Source of the DNA: Poriferisodalis sp965237655
GTDB lineage: Bacteria > Actinomycetota > Acidimicrobiia > Acidimicrobiales > Poriferisodalaceae
NCBI RefSeq assembly: GCF_965237655.1
Contig: NZ_CBDEGB010000002.1
Span: 434,001 to 498,000 of the forward strand
DNA: 64,000 nt
Reading direction: 5' to 3'
In this document: positions 26,571-34,048 of the stretch, in pieces
How the letters are laid out: every line of letters begins with the position of its first letter
Numbering within the stretch: position 1 is the first letter of the stretch
The notes under the pieces: model-generated
What the model saw: the letters and a program-made list of their open reading frames with translations, nothing else
The model's database searches: none
What the model was told of the DNA's origin: nothing
Translations under genes and position numbers: made by a program

Positions 26571-27797
26571 TCACTCCGCTGAGGATTCGTGCACCGCGCC
26601 TTCGGCGATCAGCCTGTCGATTGCTTCGTCTGACATGCCAGCGGCGGTGAGCAGCTCGCGTGTGTGATCGCCCAGCTTCGGAGACGGTCCACGCGGTCCG
26701 ACATCGGCCGTCGCGAACCGCATCGGGATGCCCACGCTGCGGTACTCGCCTATGTCGGGGCTGTCGAGCGTGGGGAACAGGCCCAGCGCTTCGGCCTGCG
26801 GGTCGTCGGCCACTTCGTGCAGCCCCAGCACCGGGCCCCAGATGATTCCCTCGGCGTCGAAGATCTGGCCCCACTCGTCACGGGTGCGGTGCGCCAGTGC
26901 CTCATCGATGCCGGCGACGATCTCGGGCATATGCGCGAAGCGTCCGCGAATGTCGGCGAAGCGCTCGTCTTCGAGCCAGTCGAGACGCTCGATGACCCGG
27001 CACAGCAGTGGCCAGGCGCTGTCCTGGGGCATGTTGAAGACCACCCATTTGCCGTCCCCGCAGGGGTAGCGATTGGCGGTCGGGATGATCAAGTTCTCGC
27101 GGGCACGCTGGCGCAGCGGTGCTTTGTCCATGGCGGTGATGGCGTAGTCGGACGCCTGGGTCCACACGGCTGTCTCGTACAGCGAGGTCTCAACCACCTG
27201 CGCTTCGCCGGTGCGCTCAGCGAGCCGGAGGGCCGCCAGCACCGCGCCTACCAGAGCCAGACCGGTGGTGTGATCGCCCTGAGCGGGGCGCGCCATGGGG
27301 ACCGTCCCGTTGGGCCCTTCACGCATTGCGTCGTAGATGCCCGAGCGACCGAAGAAGGCGGTCACGTCGTAGCCCGGCCGCCACGCCTCGGGACCGGTGG
27401 TGCCGTAACCGGTCAGCGTGGCGTGCACGATGCGCGGGTTGACCGCCGTCACCGTGGCCGGATCGAGCCCGAAGCGTTCCTGGCGGTGGACGAGCAGGTT
27501 GCACATGAACACGTCCGCGCCGGCGATGAGCCGGTGGACCACCTCGCGGCCGGGTGCCGAGTCCAAGTCGACGGCGATGGAGCGCTTGCCGCGGTTGTCC
27601 ACGTCGAACTGGAAGTCGTAGTCCTTGATCTCGGGCGGAAGCTTCGCCGGCCGGCTGAAGCCCCGGGCCGGATCGCCCTCGAGCGGCTCCACCTTGATGA
27701 CGTCCGCACCGAGGTCGGCCAGGATCGCCCCCGCCGACGGCGTAGCCATCCAGCTGTCCACCTCGATCACTCTCACATCGTCCAACGGTGCTGCCAC
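26571..27797 (-). CDS. CaiB/BaiF (family III) CoA transferase
   Basis: CoA transferase of 408 residues with the family start VRVIEVDSWMATPSAGAIL and ADLGADVIKVEPLEGDPARG. It also has NRGKRSIAVDLDSAPGREVV, the HATLTGYGTTGPEAWRPGYD block and a TGEAQVVETSLYETA segment at the catalytic-acid position. ATG 27797 is the natural start. It is divergent from the SDR gene at 27942 with 144 nt between, and borders the decayed serine-cycle island on the other side. Substrate unknown; co-regulation with the SDR is possible but not shown. Confidence 0.88.
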   Translation of the reverse strand: MAAPLDDVRVIEVDSWMATPSAGAILADLGADVIKVEPLEGDPARGFSRPAKLPPEIKDYDFQFDVDNRGKRSIAVDLDSAPGREVVHRLIAGADVFMCNLLVHRQERFGLDPATVTAVNPRIVHATLTGYGTTGPEAWRPGYDVTAFFGRSGIYDAMREGPNGTVPMARPAQGDHTTGLALVGAVLAALRLAERTGEAQVVETSLYETAVWTQASDYAITAMDKAPLRQRARENLIIPTANRYPCGDGKWVVFNMPQDSAWPLLCRVIERLDWLEDERFADIRGRFAHMPEIVAGIDEALAHRTRDEWGQIFDAEGIIWGPVLGLHEVADDPQAEALGLFPTLDSPDIGEYRSVGIPMRFATADVGPRGPSPKLGDHTRELLTAAGMSDEAIDRLIAEGAVHESSAE

Positions 27798-27941
27798 TGG
27801 CCCTCCAACGGTGCACTGACCTTCAGTGTCGACCGCACCAGCCTGACACTGCGCTACTCGCCGTGCTCCCGGCCAGCGGGACCCGACGGAGGGTATGTCA
27901 GCACGAAGCCAACGGGGCGGGCGCCACTACGCTGCCGGGCC

Positions 27942-28778
27942 ATGGAGCTTGCAGGCAAGGTCGCTGTCGTCACCGGTGGGGCGAGTGGAATCGGGGAGGC
28001 GCTCGTGGAGCGCTTCGGGGCAGAAGGGGCGCGGGCGCTGGTCGTGGTTGACCGCGATGAGGCTGGCGCGCAGGTCGTGGCGGATCGGGTTGGCGGCACG
28101 GCCGTCGGGCTCGATGTCACCGATGAGGAGGCCATCAAGACGGTTGTGGCCGACACGGTGGCAGCCCACGGCGCACTAGATGTGTTCGTGTCCAACGCCG
28201 GCTACGTGACCCAGGGCGGCCTCGAGGTCTCCAACGACGAGATCCAGCGCATGTGGGAAGTCCACGTGATGTCTCACGTGTACGCGGCCCGGGCAGCCGT
28301 TCCCGTCATGGTGCACAACGGCGGCGGCTACCTGCTGAACACCGCCTCGGCGGCGGGGCTGCTCACGCAGCTCGGCTCGCTGCAGTACGCCGTCACCAAG
28401 GCGGCAGCGGTGTCGCTGGGCGAGTTCCTTTCGATCACCTACGGCGACAAGGGCATCGTGGTGTCGATGCTGTGCCCGCAGGCCGTGGAGACGAACATCT
28501 TGGCCAACAGCCCCGACCGCACCGGCAATGGCGACCAGGGGCGAGGCACGCCGGGGGCCGCAGCTGGTGACGGCATCCTGCAGCCATCGGAGCTGGCACA
28601 GACCGTCATCGAGGCCATGGCGCAGGAGCGCTTCCTGGTGCTGCCCCATCCCGAGGTGCAGACCTATCGCGAGCGCAAGGCATCGGATATCGACCGGTGG
28701 CTGTCGGGTATGCGCCGCCTCCAGGCTGGCCTGTTCGCTGATTCCGACATCACCCCAGCGGACTGGCTGCTCAGCTGA
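27942..28778 (+). CDS. Short-chain dehydrogenase/reductase
   Basis: Classical SDR of 278 residues. The cofactor loop TGGASGIGEA is at 11-20, SNAG at 84-87, and the catalytic residues are S136 (NTASAAG), Y149 and K153 (YAVTK). VVVDRDE after the second strand suggests NAD(H). The frame is open far upstream, but ATG 27942 fits the family start MELAGKVAVVTGGASG; the upstream part is antisense to the CoA transferase gene. An oxidation of a hydroxyacyl or alcohol intermediate is likely; substrate not identifiable. Confidence 0.92.
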   Translation: MELAGKVAVVTGGASGIGEALVERFGAEGARALVVVDRDEAGAQVVADRVGGTAVGLDVTDEEAIKTVVADTVAAHGALDVFVSNAGYVTQGGLEVSNDEIQRMWEVHVMSHVYAARAAVPVMVHNGGGYLLNTASAAGLLTQLGSLQYAVTKAAAVSLGEFLSITYGDKGIVVSMLCPQAVETNILANSPDRTGNGDQGRGTPGAAAGDGILQPSELAQTVIEAMAQERFLVLPHPEVQTYRERKASDIDRWLSGMRRLQAGLFADSDITPADWLLS

Positions 28779-28802
28779 TCGTTCGCTCCGCTGGCGGGTC
28801 GT

Positions 28803-29378
28803 TCAGCCGGGTCGGCGGGCCACCAGGCGCGCTTCGTGGCGCGTCGCGAACCAGCCCTCTTCGAAGCTGACTGTCTCGAGCCCACTGCAGAGGTCTGGCA
28901 ATTCGCCCTGCTCGACGAGGTAGCTGCGGCTGGGGCGCGCATTGACCAGCAGGTTGTTGACGGTGACGATCTGCACGAAGGCGAGACCGCCCCGAACGAG
29001 CAACTGGTCCAGCGAATTGAGCAACGGACGATGCAGAAAGTTGCAGCACACAGCGGCGTGCCAGCCTTGTTCGCTGCCGAGTTCGCGAACGGTCGGCAGC
29101 GGTTCGGCTTCCAGATCAGCCCGCACTGTACGTAGCCGAATCCCCCGCTCGTCGGCAGCGCCGCGGGCGATCTCCAAGGCCCGTGGGGAGACGTCGATGA
29201 GCGTTGTCTCGATGCCGTGGCTCGCGAGCCACAACGCGGTGCCACCCGTGCCGCCGGCAAGATCCACCGCGGTCGGGTAGCCCGCGAGCAGCTCTGCGTG
29301 GCCCGTCACGAACTCCGAAGGTGACCTTGGCGCGGCGACATCGGCATAGATCGCGTCCCAGCGGTCGGCGGCGGTCAC
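28803..29378 (-). CDS. Class I SAM-dependent methyltransferase
   Basis: Methyltransferase of 191 residues, Rossmann-like. SAM motif I is VDLAGGTGGTALWLA (about 38-52), motif II ends in TTLIDVSPRALEIAR, and AAVCCNFLHRPLL is the motif IV region. Family members of this size often act on small molecules, including chalcogen compounds. GTG 29378 overlaps the stop of the LivM-like permease by 4 nt, so this is the last gene of a livH-livM-methyltransferase unit. The functional link to the permeases is unexplained. Substrate unknown. Confidence 0.8.
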   Translation of the reverse strand: MTAADRWDAIYADVAAPRSPSEFVTGHAELLAGYPTAVDLAGGTGGTALWLASHGIETTLIDVSPRALEIARGAADERGIRLRTVRADLEAEPLPTVRELGSEQGWHAAVCCNFLHRPLLNSLDQLLVRGGLAFVQIVTVNNLLVNARPSRSYLVEQGELPDLCSGLETVSFEEGWFATRHEARLVARRPG

Positions 29379-30460
29379 GCGCCGTAGGACCGGACTGCTC
29401 GTGCCCGGCGGCTGCGGACGTAGGCAGCAACCAGCAGCAGCACCGCGTACAGGAATGCCTCTGATTTCAGCAAGCCGATCCAGCCTCCTTGGGTCACCCA
29501 GCCGGGCCGATCGCCTAACCAGACCGGCAAGATCACCAGCACGGCAGCTGCTGGCACGGTCATAATGAGCCGACTGCCGCCGATAGCTGTGCTCCCGAAA
29601 GCGACCGCAAGTGCGAACAACTTGATCGACAGCACCTCCTGATACAGCGACTGGTCGTTGAAGTTGGTGGAGATGAGCATGAGACCGCCAGCCAGGCCGG
29701 CGAGCCCGCTGCTGACGCTCACGCCCGCCAGCCTCAGCCGGTACACCGATACGCCGAACGCTGCCGCCGCGATCGGCTCGTCCCGGCTGGCAACCAACGC
29801 CCGCCCTATCGGTCCCGCCAGCAGTCGATGCAGCAACCAGAAGGCGATCACCACCCACACCACGACAAGCCAGAACTCCCAGATGTGCTCGTCATTGGGG
29901 GCAATTCCCGTCCAGGCGGGCGGAATGAACTCGCCGTCCAGCGTTACCGGCAGTGGGCCGTCGAGCTGGCGCAGCACGATTGGAAATGCCACTGCAGCAG
30001 ACAGCGTCAGCAGCGCCAGGTAGGCCTTCGGCAGGCGCAGTGCCGGTACACCGAGCAGCGCTCCCACCGCGCAGCCCGCGACGAAGCCCACTGCTGGCAT
30101 CAGCAGCAGAGGCAAACCGAAGTCATTTGCAGCGTGCAGTGCTGCGTAAGCGCCACAACCAGTGAGCGCCCCATGGCCGATCGAGAGCAGACCCATTCGA
30201 TGGGTGAGCAACCAAAGACCTGCAAAGACCAAGCAGAACGCTGCGAGTTCGGTGAAGTCGGTGACGAAGATGGACGACGCCTGAAACGGCACGATGACCG
30301 CCAGCACGGCGATCACCACAAGCGAGGCGACGGTGAGCACGCCAGGCAAACGCTTCCGTTCGCTCTGCCCCGGCGCAGCGTGTGCCGCGGGAACCAGCGG
30401 CTCCAGGTGGAACACCAACGGCTCCGGGCCCTGCTCCGGCGGCTGCTCGGAGTCCGTCAC
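29375..30460 (-). CDS. Branched-chain amino acid-type ABC permease (LivM-like)
   Basis: Integral membrane permease of 361 residues with 9-10 hydrophobic segments after a 45-residue polar N-terminus. The LivM signature is visible in AFCLVFAGLWLLTHRMGLLSIGHGALTGCGAYAAL and in GRALVASRDEPIAAAAFGVSV. GTG 30460 overlaps the stop of the LivH-like gene by 4 nt. The pair lacks ATPase and binding-protein genes here, so those subunits must be shared or encoded elsewhere. The substrate could be an amino acid, a purine or another polar solute. Confidence 0.85.
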   Translation of the reverse strand: MTDSEQPPEQGPEPLVFHLEPLVPAAHAAPGQSERKRLPGVLTVASLVVIAVLAVIVPFQASSIFVTDFTELAAFCLVFAGLWLLTHRMGLLSIGHGALTGCGAYAALHAANDFGLPLLLMPAVGFVAGCAVGALLGVPALRLPKAYLALLTLSAAVAFPIVLRQLDGPLPVTLDGEFIPPAWTGIAPNDEHIWEFWLVVVWVVIAFWLLHRLLAGPIGRALVASRDEPIAAAAFGVSVYRLRLAGVSVSSGLAGLAGGLMLISTNFNDQSLYQEVLSIKLFALAVAFGSTAIGGSRLIMTVPAAAVLVILPVWLGDRPGWVTQGGWIGLLKSEAFLYAVLLLVAAYVRSRRARAVRSYGA

Positions 30461-31401
30461 GTCTGCAACGTCTTGCGGGTCGACTTGCGAGACAGCAGCC
30501 CCGACGGGCGCAACGACAGCACCACGATCAGCACACCGAGCGCCCACACCAGCGTGACCTGGCTGTCGATGAACCCGACATAGCCGGACATGAGCGTCTC
30601 GGCCAGGGCGAACAAGTAGCCGCCGGCGAGCGCGAGTGACGGGCTGCGCAGTCCGCCGAGCGTGGCTGCGGCGAGGCCAAAGACCAGCAGGCGTTCCATC
30701 ATGTTGGGACGCACATTGATCTCGCCGGCGATGAGGCCGCCGGCGAGGGCTCCCAGAGCAGCGGCGACGGCCCAGCCGCCCATCACGACCCGCTCCACCC
30801 GGACGCCCACCAGCGCGGCGCTGTCCCGATTGGAGGTGATGGCCCGGAAGGCCAGCCCGATCTTTGTCGTGCGCTGGAGGAGGGCCAAGATGCCCAGCGC
30901 GCCGAGCATCGTCAGTGTCAGGCCGATGCTGTCGAACCACAAACGGGCGTCGGCAATCAAGAGGCGGTCTGAGTGCTCTTGCGGGAATGGGGAGCCCAAG
31001 AAGCGTGTGCGGCCGCCGAAGTGTTTGACGACGAACACGCCGACAAGCAGGTAGAGCCCGAGCGTCGCGCCGATGGTCGGCACCGGGTCGCCAGCCATCG
31101 GGCGGATGACGGTGTACTCGAGCAGCGCGCCCAAGATGGCTGATATGACGACCGCCCCGGCAACTGCAGCCCAGATCGGCCATGGCGTCGCGAACGGCGC
31201 CAGCCAGCCCGAGAACGCCACCGATGGATCCGCGCCGGCTGCGAACACCACCGCGAGGTATGCGGACAGCATCGCAAGCTGTCCCTGCGCGAGATTCAGC
31301 ACCCCGGTGGAGCGGAACACCATCGAGATAGCCACTGCCAGGGCCGCATACGCGGAGCCGTTGGCGAACGAGTCGAAGACCCGCTGCAGGAACAGGGTCA
31401 T
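30457..31401 (-). CDS. Branched-chain amino acid-type ABC permease (LivH-like)
   Basis: Integral membrane permease of 314 residues with about eight hydrophobic segments. The LivH signature GVLNLAQGQLAMLSAYLAV is near the N-terminus, and FRAITSNRDSAALVGVRVER forms the conserved cytoplasmic loop. ATG 31401 follows an AGGGT site. It is the first gene of the livH-livM-methyltransferase unit and is divergent from the amidohydrolase at 31469 with 67 nt between. No binding protein or ATPase is encoded next to it. Confidence 0.87.
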   Translation of the reverse strand: MTLFLQRVFDSFANGSAYAALAVAISMVFRSTGVLNLAQGQLAMLSAYLAVVFAAGADPSVAFSGWLAPFATPWPIWAAVAGAVVISAILGALLEYTVIRPMAGDPVPTIGATLGLYLLVGVFVVKHFGGRTRFLGSPFPQEHSDRLLIADARLWFDSIGLTLTMLGALGILALLQRTTKIGLAFRAITSNRDSAALVGVRVERVVMGGWAVAAALGALAGGLIAGEINVRPNMMERLLVFGLAAATLGGLRSPSLALAGGYLFALAETLMSGYVGFIDSQVTLVWALGVLIVVLSLRPSGLLSRKSTRKTLQT

Positions 31402-31468
31402 GAAGCCGCGATTGTGGCATGAGCAGACGCGTTGACGGGCAGGCGCGCACCGGTGCGAAGATGAGGAC

Positions 31469-32815
31469 GTGCCGAATGATTCAGATGGCCGGACAGATGG
31501 CGCTCGATTCCTCGCCGATGTTGTGCTGACGTGTGACGAGGGTTTCTCGACGATCGAGCGCGGTGCGGTGGACGTGGGAGCCGACGGGCGCATTGCGTGG
31601 GTGGGCCCGGTGGCGGACGCGCCCGCGACGGACACGCCCGTGATCAACGTGGGCGGCCTGTTGATGCCGGGGCTGGTCAACACCCACGCGCACACGCCGA
31701 TGACGCTGGTGCGAGGCGCTGGCGACGGGCTGCCGCTCATGGCGTGGCTGACCGACGTGATGTGGCCCCGCGAGGGCCGGCTGCGGCCCGACGATGTGTG
31801 GTGGGGGATGACGCTGGGAGCCGTCGAGATGCTGCGCTCGGGCGTGACCACGACGTGCGAGATGTACGCCTACGAGCAGGCCGTCACCGATGCGGCCCGC
31901 GAGGCCGGCATCCGGCTGGTCATGTGCCCGGGCGTGATGTCGGTGGTGCACGCCGACCAATCGGGCAGCGTGGCCGGCCGCATCGACGACATCGCTCGAT
32001 TTCACGCTGCCGAACACGATCCCGACGGCCGCGTCACGGTCGGGTTCGCCCCGCACTCGGCCTACGACCTAGGTGTGGAGGCCTGCGCCGAGATCGCAGC
32101 CGCCGCCCGCGAACGGGACACGCTGTTGCACATCCACCTGGCCGAAACGCGCACCGAGGGAGATGCTCTGTCCGCTGCTCACGGCGGTGCCAGCGTGCCG
32201 CAGCTCCTAGCTGACGCCGGAGTGCTGGAGGGCAGGGTGCTGGCAGCGCACAGCGTCTGGCTCGACGACGCCGACCTCGACATCTACGAATCGACCGGCG
32301 TAGCCGTGGCCCACTGCCCCGTCAGCAACATGAAGCTGGGCTCGGGCGTGGCGCGGGTACCCGAAATGCTCGAACGAGGCATCACGGTCTCGCTCGCCAC
32401 CGACGGGCCGGGCTCCAACGACGACTTAGACCTGTGGGAAGAGATCAAGATCGCCTCGCTGTTGGCCCGGGTGACCGCACTCGACCCCACATTGATGAGT
32501 GCACAACAGGTGATCTCGATGGCGACCCGCAGCGGCGCCGAGGCGCTGGGTCTGCACATCGGGGTGCTGGAGCCGGGCCGCTGGGCCGACATGATCCGGC
32601 TCGACATCGACGACGTGGCGTTCGTGCCGGTCACCTCGCCGCAGGAGTTGATTGCCCATGTGGCGTGGTCCGGCGGCAGCCGTCACGTCACCGATGTCTG
32701 GGTGGGCGGCGAGCGTGTGGTTGCCGGGCAGGTCTGCTTGACCGTTGACGAAGCACGGGCCCGCTTCGAGGTGCAGCATCGAGCGCAGCGGCTCGCTGAG
32801 GAGTCGGGGACGTGA
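31469..32815 (+). CDS. Amidohydrolase, methylthioadenosine/S-adenosylhomocysteine deaminase-like
   Basis: Metal-dependent TRZ/ATZ-type amidohydrolase of 448 residues. The metal site starts with H73 and H75 in NTHAHTPMTLVRG, continues with LHIHLAET and APHSAYDL, and ends with ATDGPGSNDD. The GMTLGAVEMLRSGVTTTCEMY block is typical of MtaD-like deaminases. Predicted role: deamination of 5'-methylthioadenosine or S-adenosylhomocysteine. Start is GTG 31469. Its stop overlaps the start of a nucleoside phosphorylase (GTGA at 32812), which would take the product, so a two-step salvage of methylthioadenosine is likely. A guanine or aminoguanine substrate is the alternative. Confidence 0.82.
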   Translation: MPNDSDGRTDGARFLADVVLTCDEGFSTIERGAVDVGADGRIAWVGPVADAPATDTPVINVGGLLMPGLVNTHAHTPMTLVRGAGDGLPLMAWLTDVMWPREGRLRPDDVWWGMTLGAVEMLRSGVTTTCEMYAYEQAVTDAAREAGIRLVMCPGVMSVVHADQSGSVAGRIDDIARFHAAEHDPDGRVTVGFAPHSAYDLGVEACAEIAAAARERDTLLHIHLAETRTEGDALSAAHGGASVPQLLADAGVLEGRVLAAHSVWLDDADLDIYESTGVAVAHCPVSNMKLGSGVARVPEMLERGITVSLATDGPGSNDDLDLWEEIKIASLLARVTALDPTLMSAQQVISMATRSGAEALGLHIGVLEPGRWADMIRLDIDDVAFVPVTSPQELIAHVAWSGGSRHVTDVWVGGERVVAGQVCLTVDEARARFEVQHRAQRLAEESGT

Positions 32816-33591
32816 ACGCGATGAGCGAGGCTGGCGAGACGAGTGAGACCAGCCCGGAGCGCCCCCCGGTCGGGATCATTGCCGGGACGGGCTTCTACGA
32901 GCTGCCTGGCCTGACGGAAGTCGAGCACCGCATGGTGCAGACCGACTGGGGCGAGGCATGGGCGATGACCGGCCGGTGGCATGGGCGGCGCATCGTGTTC
33001 GTGCCACGTCACGGCGGCGACCACTCGATCCCGCCGTCCGCGATCAACTACCGGGCCAACATCGCCGCAATGCGCGACCTCGGGGCCACGGCCATCCTGG
33101 CCGTGAGCGTCGTGGGCTCGATGGTGCCTGAGCGCGGCACCGGTTCGTTCCTGCTGCTCGACGACTACCTGGAATTCACCACCGGCCGTGTCGCAACCTT
33201 CTTCGATCAGCCGGGCCAGGTCGTCCACACCGACATGACCACCCCGTACGACCCAGCGCTGCGTGCGGCGATGGCTGCCGCGGCCCTGGCCGAGGGCATC
33301 GACGTCGCACCGAGCGCCACCTATGTCTGCACGAATGGACCGCGCTTCGAGACACCGGCAGAGATCCGCATGTATGCCCAGATGGGCGGGAGCGTCGTCG
33401 GGATGACCGGCTATCCCGAAGTGGCGCTTGCCCGCGAGGTCGAGATTCCCTACGCCGGTGTGGCGGTCGTGGCGAACATGGCCGCAGGCATGTTCGACGG
33501 CGAGATCTCCCACGAAGAGGTGTCGACGGCGCTTGAAGCCACCAAGGACCCGCTGTTCGCCCTGCTGGGCCGCACCGTTTCAACGATCTAG
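32812..33591 (+). CDS. Methylthioadenosine/methylthioinosine phosphorylase-like enzyme
   Basis: Purine nucleoside phosphorylase-family enzyme of 259 residues. The phosphate-binding start GIIAGTGFYELPG, FVPRHGGDHSIPPSAINYRANI, CTNGPRFETPAEIRM and VGMTGYPEVALAREVEIPYA are all MTAP-type blocks. It would split methylthioadenosine, or methylthioinosine after the upstream deaminase, to a purine base and methylthioribose-1-phosphate. GTG 32812 overlaps the preceding stop; ATG 32821 is an alternative. The combination resembles the deaminase plus MTI-phosphorylase route known in Pseudomonas. Later methionine-salvage genes are not in the window. Confidence 0.88.
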   Translation: MNAMSEAGETSETSPERPPVGIIAGTGFYELPGLTEVEHRMVQTDWGEAWAMTGRWHGRRIVFVPRHGGDHSIPPSAINYRANIAAMRDLGATAILAVSVVGSMVPERGTGSFLLLDDYLEFTTGRVATFFDQPGQVVHTDMTTPYDPALRAAMAAAALAEGIDVAPSATYVCTNGPRFETPAEIRMYAQMGGSVVGMTGYPEVALAREVEIPYAGVAVVANMAAGMFDGEISHEEVSTALEATKDPLFALLGRTVSTI

Positions 33592-33635
33592 CCATCCGAC
33601 GGCGCCGGGGGGCCGTGTTCCACCGGTGTGGCAGC

Positions 33636-33656
33636 ATATGTGCACAAGTATTGACA
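33636..33656 (+). promoter_or_regulatory. Candidate ArsR-type operator, copy A
   Basis: ATATGTG, 8 nt, then TTGACA. The same motif with identical spacing occurs on the opposite strand at 35576-35596, upstream of the transporter operon. This copy lies 20 bp before the ArsR start. ATATGT-N12-ACA keeps half of the second arm of the copy B palindrome. Autoregulation by the adjacent ArsR protein is inferred. Confidence 0.6.
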
Positions 33657-33675
33657 AACCGATACGGGCCCGCAC

Positions 33676-34038
33676 ATGACCGATCCCATCAGTGATGCCA
33701 CGTTCTCTGCCTTGGCAGACCAGACGCGCCGGGCCATTCTCGGCCTGATCGGTGAACATGGCGAGCTCTCTGTGGGAGAGATCGCATCACGTTTCGATGG
33801 CGTAGGCCGGACTGCCGTCTCCTCGCATCTGCGGATCCTGCGCCTTGCAGGCCTGATCACTGAACGCCGGGACGGCCGCTTCCGGCACTACTCGCTGACA
33901 TCGACCCCCGCCGACACGGTCGTGGCCTTCCTTGCCTCGGTGTACCAGAACTCGCTGGAACAACTTGAAGCAGCCATCACAGAGGCGGTGGCAGCCGCCG
34001 GCAACACGGTCCAGCGAGAAGACGAGCTGAGCGCCTAG
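33676..34038 (+). CDS. ArsR-family winged-helix transcriptional regulator
   Basis: Small regulator of 120 residues with the ArsR fold. ALADQTRRAILGLI starts the domain, the recognition helix is GRTAVSSHLRILRLAGLI (44-61), and RRDGRFRHYSL is the wing. It contains no cysteine and no ELCVCDL motif, so it is not a thiol-type metal sensor. Such metal-free ArsR proteins are often paired with SRPBCC-domain genes, and the next gene begins with such a domain. A palindrome-like site lies 20 bp upstream of its start and recurs before the transporter genes, suggesting it represses both itself and the amide operon. Confidence 0.88.
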   Translation: MTDPISDATFSALADQTRRAILGLIGEHGELSVGEIASRFDGVGRTAVSSHLRILRLAGLITERRDGRFRHYSLTSTPADTVVAFLASVYQNSLEQLEAAITEAVAAAGNTVQREDELSA

Positions 34039-34048
34039 GTGCGCAGCC

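Noticed and set aside
26664..27941. Very long plus-strand reading frame continuing upstream of the SDR gene
   Set aside because: This part is antisense to the CoA transferase gene and has the composition of a GC-rich shadow frame; only the region from ATG 27942 resembles a protein family.
30461..31450. Long upstream extension of the LivM frame
   Set aside because: The extension lies within livH in another frame. The GTG at 30460 with 4-nt overlap and the first family-like residues fix the start.
33651..33679. TTGACA at 33651 as a simple -35 box for the ArsR gene
   Set aside because: A spacer of 17 nt would put the -10 box over the start codon and no TATAAT-like sequence is there; the shared motif with copy B fits an operator better.
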